From Streptomyces sp. P3 (GTDB lineage: Bacteria > Actinomycetota > Actinomycetes > Streptomycetales > Streptomycetaceae): a stretch of DNA of 64,000 nucleotides. Position 1 is the stretch's first letter; every line of letters starts with the position of its first letter. The position numbers were made by a program, and so were the translations under genes. The notes under the pieces are model-generated. The model was not told the origin of the DNA and did no database searches. It was given only the letters and a program-made list of their open reading frames with translations. The stretch spans positions 806,001-870,000 of the forward strand of contig JAFEKX020000001.1 in NCBI GenBank assembly GCA_016893485.2, in the 5' to 3' direction. Shown here one piece after another: positions 1 through 9,325 of the stretch.

Positions 1-152
1 CGAGCGAAGCCTCCTGACCGGTCGCCTCGTCGAGGCCGCAGTGGTGCCCTCGTACGCGAACGGGCCCTGGAACCACACCCGTTGGGCCGTCACCGCCTAC
101 CAGGGCAACAGGCACACCCCACCCCCGACGACGGCCCCGGAAGCCCACCCCG
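1..152 (+). other. Left edge, possible 3' end of a truncated gene
   Basis: An open frame enters from the left edge and reads through a stretch rich in aromatic residues (ANGPWNHTRWAVTAYQGN at about 56-109) before becoming proline/threonine-rich and running antisense over the next gene. This could be the C-terminal end of an upstream gene whose stop was lost to an indel, but I do not recognise the family. Nothing else is visible here. Confidence 0.25.
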
Positions 153-812
153 TCACTCGTACCGGTACTTCAACGCATCCGCCTCCGACTGCTCCACGTC
201 CGCGATCGTCAGCTCCGGCATCCGCAGCTGCGCCAGTGTCACCTCGGCCGAGGTCGGCTGGGCGTCCGCCGGGAGCCACTGGTCGGGCTTCCAGGCCGCG
301 CTGCGCAGGAACGCCTTTGGGCAGTGCGGGTAGACCTCCTCGATGCCCAGGACCAGCGCGCTGGCGGGTGGTTTGCCCACGGCGGTCAGCTGGGAGAGGA
401 GGTCGGGGCGGGTGGAGACGCAGGCCCGGCCGTTGACCCGGAGGGTGGTGGTGCGGCCGGGGATGACGAACAGCAGCCCGGCCCGCCCGGTGGCGACGAC
501 GTTCTGCAGGGAGTCGAGTCGCTTGTTGCCGGTCGCGTCCGGAATCGCCAGCGTCCGCTCGTCCAGGACGGCCACGAACCCGGCAGGGCCGCCGCGCGGG
601 GAGACGTCGCAGTTGCCCTCGGCGTCCGTGCTGGCGACCAGGACCAGCGACGAGCATCCGATCAACTGCCGTGTCTGCTCGGTGAGTTCGGTCATCTGCT
701 TCCGTACGGCGGTCTCGCGCGGGAGTCCGTAGACCTGGCGCAGCGTGTCCTGGTCGCGTACGGCGTCGAGGCGGAGCGAGTCGAAGGCACTACCGGCAAG
801 AAGTGACGTCAT
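153..812 (-). CDS. MSMEG_1061-type PPOX flavoprotein
   Basis: Predicted 219-residue cytoplasmic FMN-binding protein of the pyridoxamine 5'-phosphate oxidase-like split-barrel superfamily. The sequence shows the SPRGGPAGFV segment (about residues 70-79), GNKRLDSLQNV (about 95-105) and the C-terminal ALVLGIEEVYPHCPKAFLRS block typical of the MSMEG_1061 subfamily. I chose the ATG at 812 because the upstream in-frame extension to 1001 lies in AT-richer intergenic sequence and has no family similarity. The gene is intact, unlike most neighbours. Substrate is unknown; family members bind flavin or F420 and may reduce small molecules. It is divergent from the glutamate decarboxylase gene. Confidence 0.85.
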   Translation of the reverse strand: MTSLLAGSAFDSLRLDAVRDQDTLRQVYGLPRETAVRKQMTELTEQTRQLIGCSSLVLVASTDAEGNCDVSPRGGPAGFVAVLDERTLAIPDATGNKRLDSLQNVVATGRAGLLFVIPGRTTTLRVNGRACVSTRPDLLSQLTAVGKPPASALVLGIEEVYPHCPKAFLRSAAWKPDQWLPADAQPTSAEVTLAQLRMPELTIADVEQSEADALKYRYE

Positions 813-1095
813 GCCTACGAGCCTAACCAGCCGCGCCGCCGGGCGGACCTGACCGGGCCCCGGGGCGTACCCGCCGGGATCGACCGAGATCAACCGACGA
901 AAGGACCAGGTCAGCACCGTCGACAGACCCTTTTGTCCTGCAAAAGTAATGCCCAGTATGTACAAGGGAAAATCCAGTTCATCAGTCCGCAAATCGATCA
1001 CTGGATCGGTGTAATCGGCACATACGCCGCGCCTCCTGGCGATCTAGCGTCTGAGTGCACGAGGCCGCACGGACCAGAAAGGCATCCAGACACTC
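813..1095. promoter_or_regulatory. Divergent intergenic region, PPOX / gad
   Basis: This 283-base spacer separates two divergent genes and must hold both promoters. Its middle (about 930-1030) is noticeably AT-richer than flanking coding DNA. I see no convincing palindrome or RNA element; no ribosome binding site is obvious immediately before the ATG at 1096. Confidence 0.4.
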
Positions 1096-2498
1096 ATGCC
1101 CATCCCGCATACCGACGTCATGCCCGAAGCCGAGTTCGACACCCTCACCGTTGCCCGCGGCGTCGGGCAGCCGCCCGCCGTCGACCTGTTGACCCCGGTC
1201 GACGAACTGCCCGAGCTGTCCTCCTCCTCCCCGACCTGGTCTGCCGCCGCGTACGCGACGAGCTGATGCTCGACGGCAACGCCCGCCTCAACCTCGCCAC
1301 CTTCGTGACGACGTGGATGGAGCCGCAGGCACGGGAGTTGATGGCGGAGACCGCCGAGAAGAACCTCGCCGACCGCGCCGAGTACCCGCAGATCACGGCG
1401 ATGGAGGAGCGCTGCGTCCGGATGCTCGCCCGGCTCTGGCACGCGCCGCAGCCGGAGCAGGTCCGCGGCTGCTCCACGACCGGTTCGAGCGAGGCCGCGA
1501 TGCTCGGCGGCCTCGCCCTCAAGCGCCGCTGGCAGGAGCGCCGACGCGCCCAGGGCAAGGACACCTCGCGGCCGAACATCGTGATGGGCGCGAACGTCCA
1601 GGTGTGCTGGAAGAAGTTCGCCAACTACTTCGAGGTGGAGCCGCGTTACGTCCCGATGGAGCCGGGCCGCTACCACCTCACGCCGGACACGCTCACCGCG
1701 TACTGCGACGACAACACCATCGGCGTCGTGACGATCCTCGGCTCCACGTACGACGGTTCCTACGAGCCCATCGCGGACATCTGCATGGCCCTGGACGGCT
1801 ACCAGGCCGCGACCGGCACCGACATCCCCGTGCATGTCGACGGCGCGTCCGGCGCGATGGTCGCGCCGTTCCTCGACCCGGGCCTGATGTGGGACTTCCA
1901 GCTCGAACGCGTCGCCTCCATCAACACCTCGGGCCACAAGTACGGACACGTCTTCCCCGGCCTGGGCTGGGCGTTGTGGCGCAACGCCGAAGCCCTCCCG
2001 AACGACCTGGTCTTCGAGGTCGACTACCTCGGCGGCAGCTCCCCAGCTTCACCCTCAATTTCTCCCGCCCGGGCGCGCATGTCGTCGCGCAGTACTACAG
2101 CTTCCTCCGGTACGGCTTCGAGGGGCTGCGCAGTCTCGCGGACCAGAGCCGCACCACGGCCCGCGCGCTCGCCGCCCGCATCCGGACCATCGCCCCCTAC
2201 GAGTTGATCACCGACGGCTCCGAACTCCCGGCGTTCGCCTTCCGGTTGGCGCCCGGCACGCGGGGGCTTCACGGTGTTCGACGTCTCCCACGCCATGCGG
2301 GCCCGCGGCTGGCACCTGCCCGCGTACGACTTCCCCGCCCCCTGCCAGGACGTCTCCGTGCTGCGCCTGGTGGTGCGCACCGGGTTCACCGCCGAACTCG
2401 CGGGCATGTTCATCGCCGACCTGACCGAGGTCACCCGGCACCTCCACACCGTCCGGCCGTCGCTCGCTCCGCTGATCAAGCCCCTCGTCGCGACCTGA
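1096..2498 (+). CDS. gad: Glutamate decarboxylase (frameshifted)
   Basis: PLP-dependent group II decarboxylase converting glutamate to GABA and CO2, about 468 residues, close to the normal family length. The family blocks run in order across three frames: DELMLDGNARLNLATFVTTW, the CSTTGSSEAAMLGG cofactor-loop region, the VDGASGAMVAPF block with the PLP aspartate, and the PLP lysine in SINTSGHKYGHVFPG. The start MPIPHTDVMPE lies at 1096. Frame breaks occur near 1230 and 2040 (one missing base each) and near 2262, in a run of five G where the frame moves by +1 (one extra or two missing bases). All key residues remain, so I infer a working gene damaged by sequencing error. It is monocistronic here; no antiporter gene is adjacent. 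Confidence 0.88.
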
Positions 2499-2591
2499 CG
2501 ACACCGCACGGTGCGCCGTGCTCTCTGCAACCGGCCGCCGCCCCCTTCGCTCTGCGACTCCATGCTGCCCTTCGGTACGCCGGCGCGCTCC

Positions 2592-3652
2592 TCAGTGGGT
2601 GTGCCGGCGTACTGCGTCGAGGAGTTGGTCGATGTCGTCGGCGCGGTGCGAGAAGGCGGTGACGAAGCGGACGATGCCCGGTTCCCAGCGGTCGTGGTAG
2701 AAGGCGTAGCCCTCGGCGAGCAGGCCCTCGGTCACCTGCTGGGGCAGCCGGCAGAAGAGGATGTTCGCCTGCGGAGTCGCCAACAGGCCTGCTCCGGCAA
2801 GGGACTTGAGGCCGTCGCCGAGGCGGGTTGCCATCGCGTTGGCCTGGCGGGCGTTGCGCAGCCACAGGCCGTCGGTGAGGTACGCGTCGATCTGGGCGGT
2901 GTGGAAGCGCATCTTGAGGCGAGTTGGCCCGCGCGCTTGGCCCGGAAGGCCAGTTCGGCGGCGAGCGCGGGATCGAAGGAGACAATGGCGTCGGCGGTCA
3001 TCGCACCGTTCTTGGTCGCGCCGAAGGACAGCACGTCGACGCCCGCCTTCCACGTCATCTCGGCCGGGGTGACGCCGAGTTGGACCAGGGCGTTGGCGAA
3101 CCGCGCCCCGTCCATGTGGACGCGCAGACCCGCGTCCTCGGCGATGGCGGACAGCTCCCGGATCTCCGCGACCGTGTAGACGCTGCCGCTCTCGGTGGCC
3201 TGGCTGATGCTCACCGTGGACGGCTGCACGCTGTGCACGTCACCGGCCCGCCGCCGCACCGCCGCCCGCAGCGCCTCCAGGTCGATCTTGCTGTCGTCAC
3301 CCGGGACACCGACGAGCTTGGCCCCGTTGGTGAAGAACTCCGGGGCGCCGCACTCGTCGGTGTTGATGTGGCTGCCGGGGTGGGACAGCACGCTGCCCCA
3401 GGGCGGGGTGAGGGCGGCCAGGCTCAGTCCGTTGGCGGCGGAGCCGGTGGAGACGGGGAAGACGTCGACGTCCCGCTCGAAGATCTCGGCGAGCCTGCGG
3501 CGGGCGCTCTCGGTGAAGGGGTCGTTGCCGTACGGCAGGACCTGTCCCTCGGCCGCGTCGGCGACGGCGCGGGCTATCTGCGGGGACGCTCCGGCCATGT
3601 TGTCGCTGATGAAGGCGCGGCTGGACGGTGTGGTGGCGAGGGTGGTGCTCAT
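2592..3652 (-). CDS. Low-specificity threonine aldolase (frameshifted)
   Basis: PLP-dependent beta-eliminating lyase that cleaves threonine or allo-threonine to glycine and acetaldehyde; about 353 residues. Visible blocks are FISDNMAGASPQIARAV at the N terminus, VHMDGARFANA (PLP-contacting aspartate) and the PLP lysine in SFGATKNGAMTADAIV. One missing base near 2915 moves the C-terminal third (KMRFHTAQIDAYLTDGLWLR onward) into another frame, which then runs to the stop at 2592. The ATG at 3652 gives MSTTLATTPSSRAFIS. It is the last gene of a three-gene minus-strand operon with the XRE/cupin regulator and alanyl-tRNA editing gene, 19 bases after the regulator stop. Confidence 0.88.
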
Positions 3653-3671
3653 GGTCGGGCGTTCCTCGGTG

Positions 3672-4246
3672 TCAGGTGCTGATGGGGGAGGCGAAGACGA
3701 CGGTGATGTCGACTTCCTCGGCGCCGGTGCGGTAGAAGTGCGGGGCGTCCCCGGCGAAGGCGAGCATGTCGCCCGGGCCCAGGTCCTGCGGGGCGTCGAC
3801 GGGTCCCGCGGTGACGTGTCCGGTGGCGATGAGCAGGTGCTCGATGGTGCTGGTGGCGTGCGGGACGCCGGCCAGCTCCGTCTCCGGCGGGATGCGAAGC
3901 CGCCAGATCTCCAGGCTGTTGCCGCTGCTGATCCGGCGTAGCAACTCCCGGGAGACTTCCCGGGTTCGATGGCCGTGCCCGGGCGGAAGACGGGCCCGGT
4001 GTCGGCGTCGCGGGCCAGCAGGTCGGCGATCGGGATGCGCAGGGCGATCGCGATCGCGTCCAGCGTGTCGATCGTGGGGTTGCCGTTCCCGGCCTCCAGC
4101 TGCGACAGGGTGGCCTTGCTGAGCCCGGCGCGCCGGGCCATCTCCGCGGCGCTCATCCCGCGCTGCTGACGCCGTAGCCGGATCTTCGCGCCGACCGCCG
4201 CCGCGGTACTGCTCACCGGTCGACGGCCGGACGGCGGGGGCGTCAT
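3672..4246 (-). CDS. XRE-type regulator with C-terminal cupin (frameshifted)
   Basis: About 191-residue DNA-binding protein: an N-terminal helix-turn-helix (GAKIRLRRQQRGMSAAEMARRAGLSK then TLSQLEAGNGNPTIDTL, roughly residues 18-60) and a C-terminal cupin sensor (IEHLLIATGHVTAGPVD, LGPGDMLAFAGDAPHFYR). This two-domain family typically controls adjacent metabolic genes in response to a small ligand bound by the cupin. A frame break near 3955 separates the halves; after repair the linker reads REVSRELLRRISSGNSLEIW. The start ATG at 4246 overlaps the stop of the upstream editing gene (ATGA), which indicates translational coupling. Likely local regulator of the operon, perhaps acting at the inverted repeat at 4957-4999. 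Confidence 0.83.
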
Positions 4247-4958
4247 CGGGAGCTCCGGTGGGTCGCGCTGTAGGACACGCGGATGCGGCCCTTCCTGACC
4301 TTCAGCGTCGGCAGCGCCACCATCGGCGAGATCCCCGAGCCGGCGCACATGCCCCCGCAGGGCGCGGAGTGCAGCGCGCCGAGACTCACCACGCGCCGCC
4401 CGTCGGGGAGGTACCGCGCGGTGACCGGCAGATCGTCGGCGACCGCGGTCGCCACGGCGGCACGCAACTCGGCGGTCACGGCCTCCCGACCTTCCGGATC
4501 CGCCAGCCGCGCATCCGCCTCCGGCACCTGGAACTCGATCCGCGCCTGCCCGGGAAAGTGGTTGCTCGCGACCATCTCCCATCCTTTCGCCCGTCCGACC
4601 GCCTCGATGAGATGCCCGGCCGTGTGCAACGCGGCGTGCGCCGTCCGGACCTCAAGGTCGATCCGGGCCCGCACCCCCTCCCCACGGCGAACTCCGGAAG
4701 CGCACCTCCCTCGGCGGCCACCACCACGACCAGCCCGGCCTCCCGGACCGGCACGACCTCCACGTCCGCCATCCACCCCCGGTCGGCGGGCTGCCCGCCA
4801 CCCTGCGGATGGAACAGACAGTCCGCTACGGCCGCCCACGGCGCGCCGCCCCTCTCGCCGACCGCGATCACCCGCGTGTCGACCTGCTCCAGGTAGGTGT
4901 CGTCGAGGTACGCGCTGTTCTGCGCGCCGACCCGTGAATCCGCGATTGACTGAACCAT
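4243..4958 (-). CDS. Alanyl-tRNA editing protein, AlaX-like (frameshifted)
   Basis: About 238-residue stand-alone relative of the AlaRS editing domain, a metal-dependent hydrolase that clears mischarged Ser- or Gly-tRNA(Ala). The N-terminal HPQGGGQPADRG loop and the zinc motif HTAGHLIEA (HxxxH) are present. The second zinc motif, usually CGGTH, reads CGGMC (codons near 4350-4362), so the expected final histidine is a cysteine; either zinc ligation differs or the activity does. One frame break lies near 4690. The start MVQSIADSRVG at 4958 sits inside an inverted repeat. First gene of the operon with XRE/cupin and threonine aldolase, linking amino-acid catabolism with trans-editing. Confidence 0.82.
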
Positions 4959-4999
4959 GCGTTCACTATACCGAACTATACGAGAGATAATGAACGCAT
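4957..4999. promoter_or_regulatory. Inverted repeat at the editing-operon start
   Basis: Perfect 9-base arms ATGCGTTCA (4957-4965) and TGAACGCAT (4991-4999) flank two copies of ACTATAC. The left arm contains the start codon of the alanyl-tRNA editing gene. Position and symmetry fit an operator, possibly for the XRE/cupin protein encoded in the operon; this is inference. Confidence 0.45.
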
Positions 5000-5102
5000 C
5001 GTTCGTTTTAGTCAACGCTTCTGCTTGCCCGCCGACTCGGGCTGCAACGGCAACATCGGCTTCTACTCGTAGTACCAGCCGAACACCACGGTCACCAGGC
5101 GG

Positions 5103-5129
5103 GTTACGCTCGATTCGTAAGTAGGCACT
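5103..5129 (+). promoter_or_regulatory. HxlR-type operator, copy 1
   Basis: A 27-base element ending in GTAAGTAGGCACT lies 34 bases before the HxlR start codon. It contains the inverted repeat TTACG-N7-CGTAA. A nearly identical element (two mismatches in 27) occurs in reverse orientation at 7787-7813 before the oxidoreductase gene, strongly suggesting a shared binding site for this HxlR protein. Confidence 0.65.
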
Positions 5130-5163
5130 CTCGGGTGCGTTGCACTCCTGGCGGGAGAACCGG

Positions 5164-5574
5164 ATGGCCACCACGGCGAAGCAGGCGCGGGAGATCGAGC
5201 CGGGCACGTACGAGGCGTACATGCACGACTGCCCGGCGGTGGCGCTGCTCTCCACGATCAGCAACCGGTGGGTCAGCCTGACGATGTGCACCCTCGGGTC
5301 CCGCGGCGAGGCGATGCGCTACAGCCACATCAGCCGCGAGATCCCGGGCGTCAGCCAGAAGATGCTCACCCAGACCCTGCGCATGCTCGAACGCGACGGC
5401 ATGGTCAGCCGAACGGTCACACCGACCGTGCCGGTACGCGTCGACTACGAACTGACCCCGCTCGGGCAGGGGTTGTACGCGCTGCTGTCCCAAGTACGCG
5501 ACTGGGCCGCCCTCAAGACCGACGAGGTCGACGAGGCGCGCGCGCAGTACGACGCCCGACAGACCGACCGGTAG
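5164..5574 (+). CDS. HxlR-family transcriptional regulator
   Basis: Intact 136-residue winged-helix regulator. The core HxlR signature is clear: a conserved cysteine in YEAYMHDCPAVALLSTISNRW, MRYSHISREIPGVSQKMLTQTLRMLERDGMV and YELTPLGQGLYALLSQV. HxlR proteins often sense quinones, aldehydes or other electrophiles through such a cysteine. The ATG at 5164 is preceded by GGGAG, so I prefer it to the in-frame upstream ATG at 5140. The probable operator at 5103-5129 suggests autoregulation, and its twin at 7787-7813 points to the quinone oxidoreductase gene as a target. It is convergent with, and only 2 bases from, the hydroxylase gene. Confidence 0.92.
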   Translation: MATTAKQAREIEPGTYEAYMHDCPAVALLSTISNRWVSLTMCTLGSRGEAMRYSHISREIPGVSQKMLTQTLRMLERDGMVSRTVTPTVPVRVDYELTPLGQGLYALLSQVRDWAALKTDEVDEARAQYDARQTDR

Positions 5575-5576
5575 CG

Positions 5577-6746
5577 CTAGTTGGTGCCGGCGATGAGTTC
5601 ACCGAAGAGCTTGTTCGCGGCGTCCGAGCTGAACTGGCGCCGCAGTTCGGCCCGTGCGACCTGCTTGCGGAACTCGCCCTCGTAGCCGGTGAATCCGGCG
5701 TTGTGCATGGTGTCGGTGATCCAGGCCGCGAACGCCTGGTAGTTCCAGATGTGAGGCAGACAGGTCTCCGAGTAGCCGTCGAGGAGACCGGGATCGCCCT
5801 CCTTGACCTGGCGGATGACAGCTCGGGCGAAGACCTCGGTGTCGTGCAGGGCGAGGTGGATGCCCTTGGCGCTCATCGGCGGGACGATGTGGGCCGCGTC
5901 CCCGAGGAGGTACAGCCTGCCGTGGCTCATCGGGTCGTAGACCACGCTGCGCAGCGGCACGATCCGCTTGTCGGTGATCTCGCCGGTCGAGACGGGGGTC
6001 CCGAACCGGGCTTCCAGTTCGCTCCAGACGCGCTCGTCGGGCCACTGCTCGGGGTGTCGTCGACGGGGCACTGAAGGTAGACGCGGGTGGCGTGCGGGCC
6101 GCGGGGGATCATGCCGGCGAGGCCGCGTGAGTGGATCGCCATGCCGGACGGGTTCGTCGGGACCGCGGCCAGGACGCTGAGCCAGTTGTAGCCGTACGTG
6201 TGGGAGTACTCGGTCAACGCGGATGCCGGAATGCTGCTCCGGCTCACCCCGTGGAAGCCGTCGCAGCCCGCGATGAAGTCGCACTCGACGGCCCTCTCCG
6301 TACCGTCGCCGTCCCGGTAACTGACAAGCGGGCGCTCGTCGTTGATGCCGTGCAAGGAGACGTCCTTCGCCTCGTAGCGAAGGTCTCCGCCGTCGCGCAG
6401 GAAGACGTCGGTGAGGTTGCGGACCAGGACCTGCTGCGGGCAGTAGAGGCTCTCCTCGGCGTCGTCCACGTCGATCGGCATGGCCTCCCCGTCGATGTAG
6501 AAGCCCACCGCGCTGTCCGGGATGGGGTCACCGGCGAGCACTTCGCCGAGCCCCCACTCGCGCAGCATCCGCACCCCCGCGGTGTCGATGGTCCCGGCGC
6601 GCTGACGCTGCTCGACGTACGCCCGGGGGTGCTTCTCCAGCACGGTGCAGCCGACGCCGTTGCGCAGCAGGAAGTTTCCGAGGGTGAGGCCGGCGACTCC
6701 GGCCCCCCACGATGACGACGGTCGTGTTCTGGCGTGTCTCAGTCAT
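5577..6746 (-). CDS. pobA: 4-hydroxybenzoate 3-monooxygenase-like flavoprotein (frameshifted)
   Basis: Class A FAD monooxygenase, about 390 residues, hydroxylating a phenolic acid with NAD(P)H and oxygen. Blocks match PobA in order: the FAD dinucleotide motif GAGVAGLTLGNFLLRNG near residues 16-32, RQRAGTIDTAGVRMLREWG, CDFIAGCDGFHGVSR, and HGRLYLLGDAAHIVPPMSAKG. The usual PPTGAKG is PPMSAKG here, so substrate preference may differ. Frame breaks lie near 6712 and 6055. The ATG at 6746 starts MTETRQNTTVVIVG. An AraC-type gene lies 197 bases upstream on the same strand; PobA genes are commonly controlled by such regulators. Confidence 0.78.
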
Positions 6747-6943
6747 GTACGTACGAGCCTCCGTGCTCACAGCGGTTGCCGATCCCACCGGGGGCGAAGA
6801 GTCGTGCCGCCCGGCGGTGCGGCGTACGCACCCACTGTGGAACCGGCTCGCATCGCGGACCACCGGTGAAGGGACAGCCGATAACGGAAAGCCGCCAACC
6901 TCTCTCCGGACGCCCGGCCGCGCTGGTGCCCCCAACTGCGTTG

Positions 6944-7727
6944 CTACGACCTGTTGTTGCGCAGCAGCTCCGACTGATACCGGCCCGGGGTCCGACCGAC
7001 GATCTCCGTGAACGCGTCGATGAAGCTGGAGGGTTGGACCAGCCGCACATCACCGCGGTCTCGGTGACGGACTTCCCGCCGGTGAGGTGCGCCAGGGCGT
7101 GGTGGATGCGCAGGGTGGTGCGCCAGCGGTGGAAGCTCATGCCCAGTTCGGCCTGGAAGAGTCGGCTCAGGGTGCGCTCGCTCGCGCCCGCCGAGCGACC
7201 CAGCTCCGTCAGGGTGTCGGGGCGGGCCGGATCCTCACGCAGGAGCGCGGTCGCGGCACGCAGCCGGTCGTCACCGGCCTCGGGAGATGCAGGAACTCCT
7301 CGGCGGAATCGACGAGTTCGTCCACGATCACAGTGAGCAGTCTCCGGTGCCCACCGGGCCGCCGCTCCGGCCGGTCGGTCAGCGCGAGGAGCGCCTCGCG
7401 CAGCAATGGGCTCACCGCGAAGACACCGGGGTGGTCGACGAGCTTCCCGCACAGGTCGAGCGGGACGGCGACGAGCCTGACGTCGGTCTCGCCGTAGAAG
7501 CGGTGGGAGTGCGTGAAGCGCGGCGGTGTCCAGGTGACGCGGTCGGCGGGGGCGACCCATGTCCCGCGTTCCGTGCCGGTCGCGAGCACGCCGGCCGCCG
7601 CGTACACGATCTGTCCTTCGGCGTGCGTGTGCGGGCCGAGGTGGTAGCCGTTCGGCAGCCGGGCGGCCTTGGGCTTGGCGCCGTCCGGCGTCGAGGGCGG
7701 TGACGGGGCGTGGCGGTTTTTCGGCAT
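6944..7727 (-). CDS. AraC-family regulator (frameshifted)
   Basis: About 261-residue regulator with an N-terminal cupin-like sensor (GYHLGPHTHAEGQIVYAAAG, residues about 27-46) and a C-terminal pair of AraC helix-turn-helix motifs (LGRSAGASERTLSRLFQAELG; VTETAVMCGWSNPSSFIDAF after frame repair; then TEIVGRTPGRYQ). Frame breaks occur near 7275 and 7035; the true stop is the TAG at 6944, not the longer false frame. Start MPKNRHAPSPPST at 7727. Its neighbours are the PobA-like hydroxylase downstream and a divergent oxidoreductase; it is the natural candidate to activate the hydroxylase gene. Confidence 0.83.
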
Positions 7728-7786
7728 CGCACGTGACGTTACCGATGGATCCGACAGGCCGCCCGGTCAGCGGTAACGCACTTAAA

Positions 7787-7813
7787 AGTGCCTACTTACC
7801 AATCGATCGTAAC
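7787..7813 (-). promoter_or_regulatory. HxlR-type operator, copy 2
   Basis: Reverse-orientation copy of the element at 5103-5129, with AGTGCCTACTTAC at 7787-7799 and 25 of 27 bases matching. It lies 49-75 bases before the oxidoreductase ATG at 7862, a good position for repression of that promoter. Confidence 0.65.
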
Positions 7814-7861
7814 TCCCCTAGCGTCTGTGGTGTTCGAGATCGCAAACGAAGGAGCGAGATC

Positions 7862-8785
7862 ATGCGTGCCGCAGTCGTCAGGAAGATCGGTGGACCCGAG
7901 GACGTCGAGGTCGTGGAGGTCCCGGTCCCGGAACCCGGCCCCTTCGAGGTCCGTATCAAGGTCGCGGCCGCCGCGCTCAACCCCGCCGACGCCGCCGTGT
8001 GGGGCGGGTTCTTCGGGCCGTTGGAAGGGGTCGAGTTCACAGGCCTCGGTCTGGACGCCGCCGGGACGATCGACGCGGTCGGCCCGGGTGTGCTGCTTGA
8101 GGTCGGGACGCCGGTCATCGCGTTCGACGCCCGCGTGGTGCGCCCCACGAAGGCCCAGGCCGAGTACCTGGTGAGCGACCTCAACTCCATCGCCCCCGCC
8201 CCGGAGGGCATGGACCTGACGCTCGCGGCGACGATCCCGCTCAACGCGACGACCGCCTACATGGCCCTGGACCACCTTCCGCTGCGCCCGCGCGGCACCC
8301 TCCTCGTCACGGGCGCCGCCGGTGCCGTGGGCGGCTACGCCGTCGAGCTGGCACGGACCCGGGGCATCCGGACCGTCGCCCAGGGCCGCCCTGAGGACGA
8401 GGAGTTCCTGCGCGGGCTCGGTGCCACCTGGTTCGTGTCGCGCGACGACGAACTGGGTGCTGCGGTACGGCAGTTGGTGCCGGACGGCGTCGACGGCGTG
8501 CTCGACGCGGCGGCGCTCGGCGCACCCGCGCTGGCGGCCGCGCGCGACGGTGGTATCTACGTGAGCGTACGCGTCGACACGCTGCCGACCCCGGACCGAG
8601 GCGTGGTCGTACGCCACACCAGCGCAGGCCCCGAACCCACCCGCCTCGCCCTCCTCTCCGCCCTCGCCGAGGTAGGCGTCCTGACCCCGCGCGTCGCGCA
8701 GACGTTCCCTCTCGCGGAGGCCGCCGAAGCCCACGCCCAGCTCGCCCGGGGCGGCCGGCGCGGCCGCATCGTCCTGGTCCCCTGA
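7862..8785 (+). CDS. Zinc-type NADP-dependent quinone oxidoreductase
   Basis: Intact 307-residue medium-chain dehydrogenase/reductase of the quinone oxidoreductase branch. It shows the N-terminal catalytic fold (VEVPVPEPGPFEVRIKVAAA, LNPADAAVWGGFFGP) and the nucleotide motif LLVTGAAGAVGGYAVELAR near residues 145-163; zinc-binding cysteines are absent, as expected for the QOR class. An AAGGAG sequence precedes the ATG. The HxlR-type operator just upstream suggests induction by quinones or other electrophiles. Downstream, 36 bases away, is a short START-like gene probably in the same transcript. Confidence 0.9.
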   Translation: MRAAVVRKIGGPEDVEVVEVPVPEPGPFEVRIKVAAAALNPADAAVWGGFFGPLEGVEFTGLGLDAAGTIDAVGPGVLLEVGTPVIAFDARVVRPTKAQAEYLVSDLNSIAPAPEGMDLTLAATIPLNATTAYMALDHLPLRPRGTLLVTGAAGAVGGYAVELARTRGIRTVAQGRPEDEEFLRGLGATWFVSRDDELGAAVRQLVPDGVDGVLDAAALGAPALAAARDGGIYVSVRVDTLPTPDRGVVVRHTSAGPEPTRLALLSALAEVGVLTPRVAQTFPLAEAAEAHAQLARGGRRGRIVLVP

Positions 8786-8821
8786 CCAGCGAGATCGCCG
8801 TGGAAGCGGAAGGACCCGATC

Positions 8822-9121
8822 GTGAACGAAGCACCCCTCGCCACCGCGGTGACCAGGCCCGGACAGGAGGTCACGCTGACGATCGTCGAGGTCGAGGCAC
8901 CTCACCGGCTGGTCTGGGAGGGCGGATCACCGGACGCCCTCCTCGGCCGACACGCCTTCGTCCTGACCCAACAGCCGGACACCACAACCGAGTTCACCGA
9001 CTCCGAGGAGTTCTACGGCCCCGCCGCCCCCGACCTCGTCCCGGCTCTCGGCCAACTCACCGACAGGTCCGCCCAGTACGGGGCCGCACTACGGACACGC
9101 GTGGAGCACCTGGCCGACTGA
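8822..9121 (+). CDS. Short SRPBCC/START-like protein, possibly truncated
   Basis: A 99-residue protein matching the second half of SRPBCC hydrophobic-ligand proteins (VTLTIVEVEAPHRLVWEGG, then HAFVLTQQPDTTTEFTDSEEFYG). Typical members have about 140-150 residues and begin with a helix-grip strand that is missing here, so this is either N-terminally truncated or a short relative. It follows the oxidoreductase gene closely and may be cotranscribed. Function unknown. Confidence 0.7.
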   Translation: MNEAPLATAVTRPGQEVTLTIVEVEAPHRLVWEGGSPDALLGRHAFVLTQQPDTTTEFTDSEEFYGPAAPDLVPALGQLTDRSAQYGAALRTRVEHLAD

Positions 9122-9325
9122 CGAGGCGGGGCGGGGGCCGGTCCATCGCTCAAGGTCCCGGCCGTCTCCCACCCGCCATCGACACGGGTTCGAGACCACC
9201 ACGGACGGAAGTGGAGGAAGTATCTCCACATCTATTGATGTCTTTTTACGACCGTGACAGAGTCGCCATACGGCACCCCGGTCACCCGGTGTGCCCACAC
9301 CGACGCGACGACGATCGGAGAGAAC
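9122..9325. promoter_or_regulatory. Intergenic region before esterase gene
   Basis: A 204-base spacer. Its end is AT-rich with a small inverted repeat ACATC-TATT-GATGT (9228-9241) followed by five T. The stem is too weak to call a terminator; it may be a promoter or operator for the esterase. Confidence 0.3.

Noticed and set aside
2732..4582. A 616-codon open frame on the minus strand across three genes
   Set aside because: It is a chance joining of frameshifted pieces of the editing protein, XRE/cupin regulator and threonine aldolase; each part fits a separate family.
9228..9245. Small hairpin followed by five T as an intrinsic terminator
   Set aside because: The stem is only five A/T-rich pairs, too weak to be convincing.
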